Below the pieces are notes generated by a model that was not told the DNA's origin, ran no database searches, and worked only from the letters and a program-made list of their open reading frames with translations. A stretch of 20,802 nt of DNA from CAZNVG01 sp964576475 (GTDB lineage Bacteria; Patescibacteriota; Saccharimonadia; Saccharimonadales; CAZNVG01), in NCBI GenBank assembly GCA_964576475.1, contig CAZNVG010000018.1:1-20802 (forward strand), read 5' to 3'. Shown piece by piece: positions 7,158 to 13,989 of the stretch (positions are counted from its first letter, which is position 1; each line of letters opens with the position of its first letter). A program made the position numbers and the translations under genes.

Positions 7158-8789
7158 CTACATCATTCCCATGCCACCCATGTCTGGCATACCGCCACCC
7201 GCAGGTGCTGCCTCGGGAACGTCCACTATCAAAGCGCCCATTGTCATGCTCGTACCAGCAATTGATACGGCGTTTTGAATCGCTTCTTTGCTCACTCGTG
7301 CGGGGTCAATGACGCCGACACTCTTGAGATCAACGAGCTTACTTGGCGCATTTACATCAAATCCTTGCCCCTTCTTTGTGCTTTCAAGTACTTTCTCGAG
7401 TAATGCTTCATGATTCAAACCAGCATTAAACATCAACTGACGGAATGGATGAAGTAGAGCTTCTTTAAGAATTCGTGCACCTGGTTCATCTGCCTTGATT
7501 GTTTTACTGAGATCAACGTAAGTGACTCCTCCGCCAGGAACAATACCCTCATCCAATGCTGCCTTAACAGCATGCACGGCATCATCAACGCGATCTTTTT
7601 TCTCGTTGATTTCTGTCTCGGTAGCACCGCCAACTTTAATGACAGCAACCTTGCCATTGAGTGCTGCACGTCTCTTTTCAAGGTTTTCCTTATCGTACTC
7701 AGATGCAGCTACCTCAACTTGTGCATTTATCTGATTGATGCGATCAGTGACAGCAGTCGAAATCCCTGCGCCTTCAATGATCGTAGTTTCGTCTTTTGTG
7801 ACAATCACCTTACGAGCAGCTCCAACCATATCTAGCTCAGCATTCTCGAATGTGTATCCTCGATCTTCCGAGATGACTGTGGCTCCTGTGAGCACGGCAA
7901 TATCCTCGAGCACTTCCTTGCGTCGGTCGCCAAAGCTTGGTGCTTTAACCGCTATCGTGTTGAACACACCTTTAAGTCTATTCAGTACAAGTGTCGCCAA
8001 AGCTTCACCATCAACATCTTCTGCAATGAGTACGAGGTCTTTCTTGCCGGCTTGCGCAAGCTTCTCAAGTAGCGGTAGAAACTCCTGAATAGAGCTTATT
8101 TTCTTGTCAGTTACGACAATTGCTGGCTTGTCGTACACTGCTTCCATTCGAGTTGTGTCGGTTACCATATATGCACTTACAAAGCCCTTATCAAAGGTAA
8201 ATCCTTCAACGACTTCACTCTCGAGTGCCAAGCCCTGTCCTTCTTCGACAGTGACGACACCATCTTTGCCAACCTTATCGATGACATCTGCTATCAGCGC
8301 ACCAATTTCCTTATCACCCGCACTAATGGTTGCAACCTCTGCGACACGTGCTTTTTTACCAGAAATGTCTTCTGACAAACCGCTAAGTTGCTTGATCACA
8401 TCTTGAGCTGCAGCCTCGAGTCCTTTACGGAGCTCCATTGGGTTATGACCAGCAGCAATAAGCTTGTTTGCCTCGGAAAGAATACGGTAGGTAAGTACTG
8501 TCACGGTCGTTGTGCCGTCGCCAGCTACATCGTTCATTTTGGTAGCAGCTTGCTTGATAAGTTCAGCGCCAACTTTATAACCGAGCGTCTCGTCATCTAC
8601 ATCTGCCAATTCAATTGATTTGGCAACGCTTACACCATCATGTGTCACCTGTGGACCACCGTAGCCTTTATTGATGACTACATTGCGGCCTTTCGGTCCC
8701 ATTGTGGTCTTAACGGCGTCATAGAGCGCCTTAGCGCCTCCGAGCACGCGTCGACGCGCATCTTCATCGTAAAAAATCTTCTTAGCCAT
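7158..8789 (-). CDS. groEL: Chaperonin GroEL (Hsp60)
   Basis: 543 aa, normal length. It forms the double-ring ATP-driven folding chamber with GroES. The N terminus (AKKIFYDEDARRRVLGGAKAL), the ATP-binding 'TTMGPKGRNVV' and 'AGDGTTTVTVL' motifs, and the C-terminal Gly/Met tail (GGGMPDMGGMGMM) are all intact. It lies 12 bases after groES in one operon, preceded by GGGAG. Expression should follow HrcA control through the CIRCE operator upstream of groES. Confidence 0.99.
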   Translation of the reverse strand: MAKKIFYDEDARRRVLGGAKALYDAVKTTMGPKGRNVVINKGYGGPQVTHDGVSVAKSIELADVDDETLGYKVGAELIKQAATKMNDVAGDGTTTVTVLTYRILSEANKLIAAGHNPMELRKGLEAAAQDVIKQLSGLSEDISGKKARVAEVATISAGDKEIGALIADVIDKVGKDGVVTVEEGQGLALESEVVEGFTFDKGFVSAYMVTDTTRMEAVYDKPAIVVTDKKISSIQEFLPLLEKLAQAGKKDLVLIAEDVDGEALATLVLNRLKGVFNTIAVKAPSFGDRRKEVLEDIAVLTGATVISEDRGYTFENAELDMVGAARKVIVTKDETTIIEGAGISTAVTDRINQINAQVEVAASEYDKENLEKRRAALNGKVAVIKVGGATETEINEKKDRVDDAVHAVKAALDEGIVPGGGVTYVDLSKTIKADEPGARILKEALLHPFRQLMFNAGLNHEALLEKVLESTKKGQGFDVNAPSKLVDLKSVGVIDPARVSKEAIQNAVSIAGTSMTMGALIVDVPEAAPAGGGMPDMGGMGMM

Positions 8790-8801
8790 TTCTCTACTCC
8801 C

Positions 8802-9074
8802 TTACTTAACTATTGCGACAACGTTTTTCTTAAATACGATTATGAAATCTTCTCTATCAACTTTGACTTCAGTCGCTTCGTACTGATTTTTATAAATAAC
8901 CCTGTCGCCTACCTTGATAGCATCAACGTCTTTTCCGACGGCCACTACCTTGGCTGTTTTTGGTTTCTCCTGAGCATTATCAGGCAGATAAAGCCCCGAC
9001 GCGGTCTTTGAAGACGCCTCTTCTTGCTGGACAACAATATAATCCTCGAGTGGTTGAATAGGCACATTCGCCAT
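8802..9074 (-). CDS. groES: Co-chaperonin GroES (Hsp10)
   Basis: 90 aa, usual length. It caps the GroEL ring. 'IQPLEDYIVVQQEEASSKTASGLYLPD' carries the mobile loop region (shown here only as a landmark), and 'VGDRVIYKNQYEATEVKVD' is the typical second strand set. A strong AAGGAGG ribosome-binding site lies before the ATG. It is the first gene of the groES-groEL operon. Confidence 0.98.
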   Translation of the reverse strand: MANVPIQPLEDYIVVQQEEASSKTASGLYLPDNAQEKPKTAKVVAVGKDVDAIKVGDRVIYKNQYEATEVKVDREDFIIVFKKNVVAIVK

Positions 9075-9110
9075 AGTAATCCTCCTTAATTAGACATAGC
9101 TGTTCGCTCA

Positions 9111-9137
9111 TTAGCACTTTAAGTATTCGAGTGCTAA
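9111..9137. promoter_or_regulatory. CIRCE operator (HrcA binding site)
   Basis: TTAGCACTT, nine bases, GAGTGCTAA: one base from the canonical CIRCE (TTAGCACTC-N9-GAGTGCTAA). It lies in the leader between the groES promoter and start codon, where HrcA repressor normally acts. hrcA itself is not in the window. Confidence 0.95.
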
Positions 9138-9148
9138 TTTCAGCACTC

Positions 9149-9178
9149 ATAGTATCCGATTGCCAATTTTGCTGTCAA
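9149..9178 (-). promoter_or_regulatory. Sigma-70 promoter of groES-groEL
   Basis: On the minus strand, TTGACA (9173-9178), 18 bases, TACTAT (9149-9154). The -35 box overlaps the stop codon of the upstream phosphomutase gene (9175-9177). Confidence 0.85.
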
Positions 9179-10515
9179 GACTGGGTAATAAGCTCTGATA
9201 GCTTCGTGACGAGTCCGTTGAGACGATTAGAGTTACCCGCTTCGACATTTATGCGTAATAGCGGCTCTGTGTTGCTCGGGCGGACGTTAAACCAAGCATC
9301 CGGGTACGTCACAGTAAGTCCGTCTAGCCAGTCTTGTTCTCCATTCTCAAACGCCTCTGCAATTCGCTTGATCGCCGCGTCTTTGTCTTCTACCTCAAAG
9401 TTCGTCTCTGGTATTGCAACGTATTTACGATATTCATCTGCGAGTTCCGACAGCTTTTTGTCTCCAGAGTTGTATATGGCAACTGCTATAACCGCGGCTA
9501 TCAGACCAGAATCTGCAAACCAGTTGTCTCGAAAGTAGAAGTGACCACTAGCCTCACCACCAAATGGCGCGTTAACGCGACGCATCTCCGCCTTAAGTGG
9601 ACTATGTCCAACTTTTTGACGTACCGCATGTCCGCCGTTTGCTTCGATGGTTTCAGCAACAATCTTGCTATTGCGAACATCGTATACGATATTGCTGTCT
9701 GGAAATTTATGAAGAAAGTACTCAGCAAGTATGGCGGACATAACGCCACCTGAAACAATGCCACCCTTTTCATCAATCAGTGCCGCCCTATCACCATCAC
9801 CGTCAAATGCGATACCAAGATCACACTCTTCCTGTTCCACCATTAACTGAAGATCTCTAAGGTTCGCAGGATCTAGCGGATTCGCAGGATGGTTAGGGAA
9901 CGTCCCGTCGAGCTCGAAATACATAGGGATGATCTTCCATGGCACATGCTTCTCTAGACTAGGGATAATTGCGCCAGCCATGCCGTTTCCAGCATCAATC
10001 GCAATTTTGCTACCTCTAAGATTCTCAACTTCGACAAAACTTAGCACATGATCAATCCATGCATCGCGAACATCGGAGGTTTCTATCGTTCCTGTTTCTG
10101 TAGCATCTTTGAATGATCCCGCAAGCGCAAGATCTCGGACTTTATCCAGTCCTGTTTCTAAACCAACCGGCTTTGCTTCATCGGCACAAAACTTTATACC
10201 GTTGTATTCGCCAGGATTATGGCTTGCCGTAACCATGACTCCACCAGCATGTCCGTACTGACCCACGGCAAAATAAATCATGTCACTTGTAACTTCACCG
10301 ATATTCACAACGTTTCTTCCCTGTGCAACCAAGCCGGCAATAAGCGCACTCGATAGCTGTTCTGAATCTGGTCGCATATCGCGCCCAACCGCGACCGAGC
10401 CCTGCTCTGGAAGCCAGTCGGCAAAAGCACGACCGATCTGCTCAGCTACTTCGACCGTTAGCTCTGTCCCTACCTTGCCGCGAACGTCATAGGCCTTGAA
10501 AATATCTCCAGTCAC
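9175..10515 (-). CDS. Phosphomannomutase/phosphoglucomutase
   Basis: 446 aa, the usual size for an alpha-D-phosphohexomutase of the PMM/PGM type. It interconverts mannose-6-P and mannose-1-P, or glucose-6-P and glucose-1-P. All four active-site loops are visible: TASHNPGEYNG with the phosphoserine (about Ser98), DGDGDR metal loop (about 238-243), GEASGH sugar loop (about 320-325) and RPSNTEPLLR phosphate loop (about 412-421). A longer frame from a TTG at 10530 exists, but that TTG overlaps the GGAGGGG ribosome-binding site; the GTG at 10515 lies six bases after it and is the likely start. It links the isomerase/cupin pair to nucleotide-sugar synthesis. Confidence 0.95.
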   Translation of the reverse strand: MTGDIFKAYDVRGKVGTELTVEVAEQIGRAFADWLPEQGSVAVGRDMRPDSEQLSSALIAGLVAQGRNVVNIGEVTSDMIYFAVGQYGHAGGVMVTASHNPGEYNGIKFCADEAKPVGLETGLDKVRDLALAGSFKDATETGTIETSDVRDAWIDHVLSFVEVENLRGSKIAIDAGNGMAGAIIPSLEKHVPWKIIPMYFELDGTFPNHPANPLDPANLRDLQLMVEQEECDLGIAFDGDGDRAALIDEKGGIVSGGVMSAILAEYFLHKFPDSNIVYDVRNSKIVAETIEANGGHAVRQKVGHSPLKAEMRRVNAPFGGEASGHFYFRDNWFADSGLIAAVIAVAIYNSGDKKLSELADEYRKYVAIPETNFEVEDKDAAIKRIAEAFENGEQDWLDGLTVTYPDAWFNVRPSNTEPLLRINVEAGNSNRLNGLVTKLSELITQS

Positions 10516-10587
10516 GCGTGTCCCCTCCAAATTGTTTATGCAGTTACTAGTATGACGGAGAATGTCAGAAAACGCGAAATTCTTGGC

Positions 10588-11148
10588 TTAGCTGTATTCA
10601 ACTGTTGAAGCGATCAAGTTTTCTCTACGTATAAGGTCAACGATCTTCTCAGCACAGCGCTGTTTTTTGAAATCCTCACCTGCACCATCGCAGTCGCCTC
10701 TCACCTCACCCCGCTCAATGGTCATATCTTGGTCTACATCAAGAAGCTCTGTCACGCCTGCAGCGTCGGCAATTATCCACTTATCTTCCCTTTGCCCGTT
10801 ACTAGCTCGTCGGATGTGCAGAATATACGCTTCATTCGCAGCTCCGGGAAAAGTATCCGGGTCAATTTCTGACCTATCGACGGATAGTGGTGCATAGATT
10901 TCAGTGAAGTCTTCTGGTCTATCGTTCGGATGAGGCGGCTTACGCACAATCATAATGCTGCCCCGCGTAAAGTCCTTGTCGTAGCGAGGTTTTGTAACAT
11001 AGCGATAATACGACCCATTTGGGTCACCACTGGTATGCGGATTAGCGTCATCTACCGTTTCCATCAGATACGCTTTAACAAACTCGCTCTGAATCTTCGA
11101 AACGAGAATTTCGCCTGGGGTTTGTCTGTCTGTTACTTGCTCACTCAT
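10588..11148 (-). CDS. Hypothetical 186-aa protein
   Basis: 186 aa, acidic, soluble and without a signal peptide. It has no recognised domain. The segment around 'PNGSYYRYVTKPRYDKDF' (about 44-61) and the C-terminal 'DLIRRENLIASTVEYS' are the most protein-like landmarks, and two Cys sit at about 154 and 165. The start is fixed by a near-consensus extended -10 ten bases upstream, leaving almost no leader. It sits upstream of the phosphomutase gene on the same strand, 72 bases apart, and could be co-transcribed with it. Base composition is like the host genes. Confidence 0.75.
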   Translation of the reverse strand: MSEQVTDRQTPGEILVSKIQSEFVKAYLMETVDDANPHTSGDPNGSYYRYVTKPRYDKDFTRGSIMIVRKPPHPNDRPEDFTEIYAPLSVDRSEIDPDTFPGAANEAYILHIRRASNGQREDKWIIADAAGVTELLDVDQDMTIERGEVRGDCDGAGEDFKKQRCAEKIVDLIRRENLIASTVEYS

Positions 11149-11158
11149 TGCAAAAAAT

Positions 11159-11167
11159 ATTATACCA
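11159..11167 (-). promoter_or_regulatory. Extended -10 promoter of the 186-aa gene
   Basis: The minus strand has TGG followed by TATAAT (11159-11164), with ten bases to the ATG. A TTGACG lies further upstream (11185-11190), but at 20 bases the spacing is long. It overlaps the divergent promoter of gene E. Confidence 0.65.
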
Positions 11168-11180
11168 CTACATTGCGAGC

Positions 11181-11209
11181 TTTACGTCAATTTTTATCTA
11201 TGCTACCTT
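11181..11209 (+). promoter_or_regulatory. Possible promoter of gene E
   Basis: TTTACG (11181-11186), 17 bases, TACCTT (11204-11209) preceded by TGC. It is a weak match, divergent from and overlapping the promoter of the 186-aa gene. Confidence 0.35.
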
Positions 11210-11246
11210 GATATGGACTCATTCCCCAACAACAAGGAGGTTGATC

Positions 11247-11693
11247 TTGAAGATCGACGGAGTCAAGCATGAAGGTGAGTACGAGGAGTACGTCCGCTTC
11301 CGACTCGAACCCGCAGGGTGCGAGCCGGTCGTGATCAGTCTTCGTACCGACTATGAGCCGAATCGGATGCGTCGCCCAGGCGACACCATGGAGATCGCAA
11401 CTCTCCACATCCACGCAGGCACTGCAACGCGACGGGCATGCACCGCCGCTGCACAGCGACTCGCCGAGTCGGTTACCGTGCACCTGGAGGGTGCTCACGG
11501 TAAGAAGCCCTGGATTCAGCTCCTGTCGACCATTTCGTTCTCGCGAACGGAGACGGTCGATCTGGTCACGGCGTTCTGCGCCAACCTGGAAAGCGCACTC
11601 GCAGCTCCGGCGATGGCAACTCGCCGTCAGTCCGCAGCCAAGAGCAGCGCTCGCTCCAAGACCTTCGTGAACACACCCGCCCACCGTCGATAG
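11247..11693 (+). CDS. Gene E: GC-rich orphan protein, function unknown
   Basis: 148 aa from a TTG start at 11247, chosen because AAGGAGG lies six bases upstream; no ATG fits a ribosome-binding site. Residues about 1-100 alternate hydrophobic and charged residues like a small alpha/beta domain. Residues about 110-148 are rich in Ala, Arg, Ser and Lys and look like a basic, possibly nucleic-acid-binding tail. No family is recognised. Base and codon use are visibly GC-richer than in the flanking host genes and match the A-D block at 13990-18752, pointing to a shared foreign origin although about 2.3 kb of host-like sequence lies between. A strong hairpin follows the stop. Confidence 0.65.
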   Translation: MKIDGVKHEGEYEEYVRFRLEPAGCEPVVISLRTDYEPNRMRRPGDTMEIATLHIHAGTATRRACTAAAQRLAESVTVHLEGAHGKKPWIQLLSTISFSRTETVDLVTAFCANLESALAAPAMATRRQSAAKSSARSKTFVNTPAHRR

Positions 11694-11730
11694 CTTCGGC
11701 AGGCACCGCAGTAAAGAAGGGGGGGGAGAA

Positions 11731-11758
11731 GCAGGACTCCAGCTGGGGGGAGTCCTGC
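11731..11758 (+). terminator. Strong hairpin after gene E
   Basis: GCAGGACTCC pairs perfectly with GGAGTCCTGC (10 bp) around an eight-base loop. The trailing T run (CCCTTTT) is short and offset, so it may act as an RNA 3'-end protector as much as an intrinsic terminator. It follows the pattern of long hairpins after genes A, B and D. Confidence 0.6.
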
Positions 11759-11775
11759 ACATCCCTTTTCGCCAC

Positions 11776-11854
11776 AAGGGTGATTTGCACGGATACGTTC
11801 GTTGTTGATGCGACTTCTCGCTCCAACCTACAATCCATGCCGCATTTCACCCTT
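11776..11854. repeat. Long interrupted inverted repeat downstream of gene E
   Basis: The outer arms AAGGGTGA and TCACCCTT are perfect (8 bp). The inner arms GCACGGAT and ATCCATGC differ at one position. A small inner stem (GCGA/TCGC) lies in the centre. Together they would form an extended stem with asymmetric internal loops of TTT and CGCATT. No known RNA family is recognised; orientation is uncertain. Confidence 0.45.
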
Positions 11855-11900
11855 TCCTACTTTTATATGTCGTTTTGTATACATAGCTAGGCCTTAATCC

Positions 11901-11909
11901 TGCTACGAT
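11901..11909 (+). promoter_or_regulatory. Extended -10 promoter of the FemAB gene
   Basis: TGC followed by TACGAT (11904-11909), with no clear -35. Eleven bases separate it from the ATG at 11921, so the leader would be only a few bases long. Confidence 0.4.
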
Positions 11910-11920
11910 AAGACCTAAGT

Positions 11921-12886
11921 ATGTCTACACAACACACAAACTATTTCTATCATTTGTCTGAAGACGCCCAGTTCTTACAAAGTAGTGAGTGGGCCGCATT
12001 TCAGGAAGCATTGGGCGAACGCGTTGTCAGTATGTCGGGTAATGACTGGCATTGGTCGGCGATTATTCGCAAGCGGCGCTATGGAGTATATCTAGACGTT
12101 CCCTACGGCCCTACGGCCTCTAGTAAAAAGGCTCATCGAGAAGCAATTAAAGCACTCATGCAATGTGCTAAATCAGAGCATGCGGTTTTTATACGCATAG
12201 AGCCGATCGGCGCCATATCTGAAGATATTCTTAAAGAGTTCGGAGCAGAACGCGCCTCTAAGAATTTTCAGCCACAACATACAAGCGTTATTAACCTTGA
12301 GCTAACTATCGATGAGCTCAAATCTGCTCTCAATAAGGGTCGTAAAAGTGCTGTAAACAGGGCGATAAAAAAAGAGGTACAGTACGAAGACTCAACAAAT
12401 CCTAAAGATATCGAAGACTTCCTTGCGATGATTCATGAAACATATAAACGAACGGGAATCACTGCACACCCTGATTCTCACTACCAAATAGCTGCGAAAA
12501 CACTACTTCCTACGGGAAAGGCTCGATTATATTTCGCCGTCTACAACGGTAAGAGAATTGCGAGTATCTTTGGTATTGATTCTCCAACAACGCGATATTA
12601 CCTCTATGCTGCTAGTTTCGCCGAGGCACGTGATGTAGAGGCCGTCAGCTATCTCGCTTGGCAGACCATGATAGATGCCAAGCACGCTGGACTGAAGCGC
12701 TTTGACTTCTTTGGTGTCGCCCCACCCGACCAACCCAATCATCCTTGGGCAGGATTTAGCCACTTTAAACAGTCGTTTGGCGGGGAAATCGTAGAGCGTA
12801 TTGGCACATGGGAAATCCCCGTCAACAAACCACTCTACAAAACCCTACACATGATCAAAAGCATCCGTTCTCAAGTCAAAAGATAG
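11921..12886 (+). CDS. FemAB-family aminoacyltransferase (peptidoglycan bridge)
   Basis: 321 aa. Fem enzymes transfer amino acids from aminoacyl-tRNA onto the third residue of lipid-linked peptidoglycan precursors in the cytoplasm. Two GNAT-like halves are visible: the first with 'WAAFQEALGERVV' and 'YGVYLDVPYGP' (about 24-65), the second with 'KARLYFAVYNGKRIASIFG' (about 205-223) and the C-terminal 'FDFFGVAPP' and 'FSHFKQSFGGE' signature (about 266-293). It lacks the long coiled-coil arm of Staphylococcus FemA, as is usual for smaller homologues. It fits the monoderm envelope suggested by the sortase and the MurE-like gene. Confidence 0.92.
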   Translation: MSTQHTNYFYHLSEDAQFLQSSEWAAFQEALGERVVSMSGNDWHWSAIIRKRRYGVYLDVPYGPTASSKKAHREAIKALMQCAKSEHAVFIRIEPIGAISEDILKEFGAERASKNFQPQHTSVINLELTIDELKSALNKGRKSAVNRAIKKEVQYEDSTNPKDIEDFLAMIHETYKRTGITAHPDSHYQIAAKTLLPTGKARLYFAVYNGKRIASIFGIDSPTTRYYLYAASFAEARDVEAVSYLAWQTMIDAKHAGLKRFDFFGVAPPDQPNHPWAGFSHFKQSFGGEIVERIGTWEIPVNKPLYKTLHMIKSIRSQVKR

Positions 12887-12897
12887 ATTACACAATA

Positions 12898-12926
12898 TTG
12901 ACTTTTCATAAAGCTTATGCTAAATT
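12898..12926 (+). promoter_or_regulatory. Promoter of the 159-aa gene
   Basis: TTGACT (12898-12903), 17 bases, TAAATT (12921-12926) preceded by TGC. A leader of about 35 bases contains a weak AGGA. Confidence 0.6.
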
Positions 12927-12968
12927 AGTATTATTAAAACATAAAACAAACACAGGAATATAAAAACA

Positions 12969-13448
12969 ATGATCACGCTCGAAGCACATACATCTCAGCA
13001 AGAAGGCACACAAATTACAGAGGTCGATATTCCCGCAAGTCAACTTACTGCGCAAGAGCGCGAGGCGCTAACAGGTATCGTTCGCGAATCAGTTCAGGCT
13101 CCTATCGAGGACCGTGCTGAGCGACTCATTGATCTACTGTCACAGGAAATCCCTACTGACAGTCTTGAAGGTACAACGCTTCTCGACGCTATTCTTGCCG
13201 CATCTGAGACCGCTTCTCCTGCAGACGTAGTGAAGTCGCGCGGTGAGGGCTTCCGTTTTCAGGTTGATCAGGACCTCGTTCCTGTTGGTGCATTCAAAGT
13301 AAGCGCACCTGCTATTGATAAACGAAGTGAGCAACGCGACAGAAGCTTCTCCCAGCACAGCGCTTCTGGCCCATATAAACAATGGCTCGGTCACAGCGGC
13401 CGATTAAGTGATGGATCTGTTAAGGCCGTTCGAAAAAACGGCAACTAG
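12969..13448 (+). CDS. Hypothetical 159-aa protein
   Basis: 159 aa, acidic in its first two thirds (two probable amphipathic helices, about 25-60 and 65-90). It then has a more basic, Ser-rich C-terminal part ending in 'SDGSVKAVRKNGN'. No signal peptide, membrane segment or known motif is seen. It has its own near-consensus promoter. The stop codon TAG overlaps the stop of the convergent gene within the palindrome CTAG (13445-13448), so the two coding regions share two bases. Base composition is host-like. Confidence 0.75.
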   Translation: MITLEAHTSQQEGTQITEVDIPASQLTAQEREALTGIVRESVQAPIEDRAERLIDLLSQEIPTDSLEGTTLLDAILAASETASPADVVKSRGEGFRFQVDQDLVPVGAFKVSAPAIDKRSEQRDRSFSQHSASGPYKQWLGHSGRLSDGSVKAVRKNGN

Positions 13449-13783
13449 TTTTCGGTCGACAACATCTCGTTTCGAACGTCTTCAGCTTCGAGCTCCGCTA
13501 GCCCTTGGTTGCGCTTGAGTAGAAAAACAGCATCTAGAATACTGTGCGCCTGTGCTCTATTCGCCTCGATAGCCTTTGCTATGTCGGCACTTGACGCTGC
13601 ATCAGGTTTTTCTGGATGGCGATTTTGGTATTCCTCAACAGCTTCCCAGACACCGACTTGTGTCACGTAACCTGCTAGTTCTTTATATCTATCGCCAACC
13701 TGCTCCGCACACTCAGCAGCTACTCGCTCATAATCGGCAAGTTGTTCTAGTTGCTGGGTTGTCTCATCCCTAAATGCTTCCAT
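13445..13783 (-). CDS. Hypothetical 112-aa helical protein
   Basis: 112 aa, rich in Glu, Ala and Gln and predicted to be almost all helical, with no membrane segment. Landmarks are 'TTQQLEQLADYERVAAECAEQ' split across the first helix (about 8-28) and 'AQAHSILDAVFLLKRNQGLAELEAEDVR' near the end. The family is not recognised. Its ATG lies 12 bases after the three-way-junction element at 13796-13854, with no clear ribosome-binding site. It is the first host-like gene beyond the GC-rich block. Confidence 0.7.
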   Translation of the reverse strand: MEAFRDETTQQLEQLADYERVAAECAEQVGDRYKELAGYVTQVGVWEAVEEYQNRHPEKPDAASSADIAKAIEANRAQAHSILDAVFLLKRNQGLAELEAEDVRNEMLSTEN

Positions 13784-13795
13784 ATACGTCTTTCA

Positions 13796-13854
13796 GTTAG
13801 ATAATTCGTCGTTTTTGAATAATCAGCACAAGCACACACTTGTGGTTATCTAAC
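13796..13854 (-). ncRNA. Degenerate hammerhead-like three-way junction (candidate)
   Basis: On the minus strand GTTAGATAA (5') pairs perfectly with TTATCTAAC (3'), giving a 9-bp closing stem in the position of stem III. Directly inside is C, then the hairpin CACAAG/CTTGTG (6-base loop) in the position of stem I. Then comes CTGATTA, one base from the hammerhead CUGAUGA, and finally CGAA before the closing stem. Stem II is missing and the A15.1-U16.1 pair is reversed. It is best read as a decayed or variant hammerhead, probably inactive, or a chance resemblance. It may also serve as an operator for the 112-aa gene. Confidence 0.35.
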
Positions 13855-13912
13855 GGGCGGGTTCAGTTGTTTGTTCACGCTGGATGCGTGAGTAAACAAC
13901 GAACACCGTCCG
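13854..13912. repeat. Long hairpin after gene D
   Basis: A 59-base inverted repeat with arms of about 27 bases, a five-base loop (TGGAT) and two single-A bulges. In the plus-strand RNA the imperfect positions become G-U wobbles, so that strand folds better than the minus strand. It abuts the hammerhead-like element. Confidence 0.7.
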
Positions 13913-13913
13913 A

Positions 13914-13933
13914 CCGCACTTTGCGGATTTTTT
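13914..13933 (+). terminator. Small hairpin with T run (plus-strand terminator candidate)
   Basis: CCGC and GCGG flank a five-base loop and are followed by A and six T. The stem is short. It could end a small plus-strand RNA made mostly of the preceding 59-base hairpin. A second short stem (AAACGG/CCGTTT) follows at 13934-13950. Confidence 0.35.
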
Positions 13934-13989
13934 AAACGGGTAGGCCGTTTACCTGTCCGAGACTTGAAGCCTCAAACCTTACGAGGTAG

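Noticed and set aside
10515..10530. TTG at 10530 as start of the phosphomutase
   Set aside because: It overlaps the ribosome-binding site GGAGGGG; the GTG at 10515 has the correct spacing and begins at the conserved N terminus.
11719..11726. Run of eight G as a possible assembly error or phase-variable tract
   Set aside because: It lies after the stop codon of gene E and affects no reading frame. Its length cannot be judged from one sequence.
13784..13989. tRNA, SRP or tmRNA gene in the structured gap
   Set aside because: No cloverleaf with T-loop consensus and no SRP tetraloop domain was found; the structure is explained by separate hairpins.
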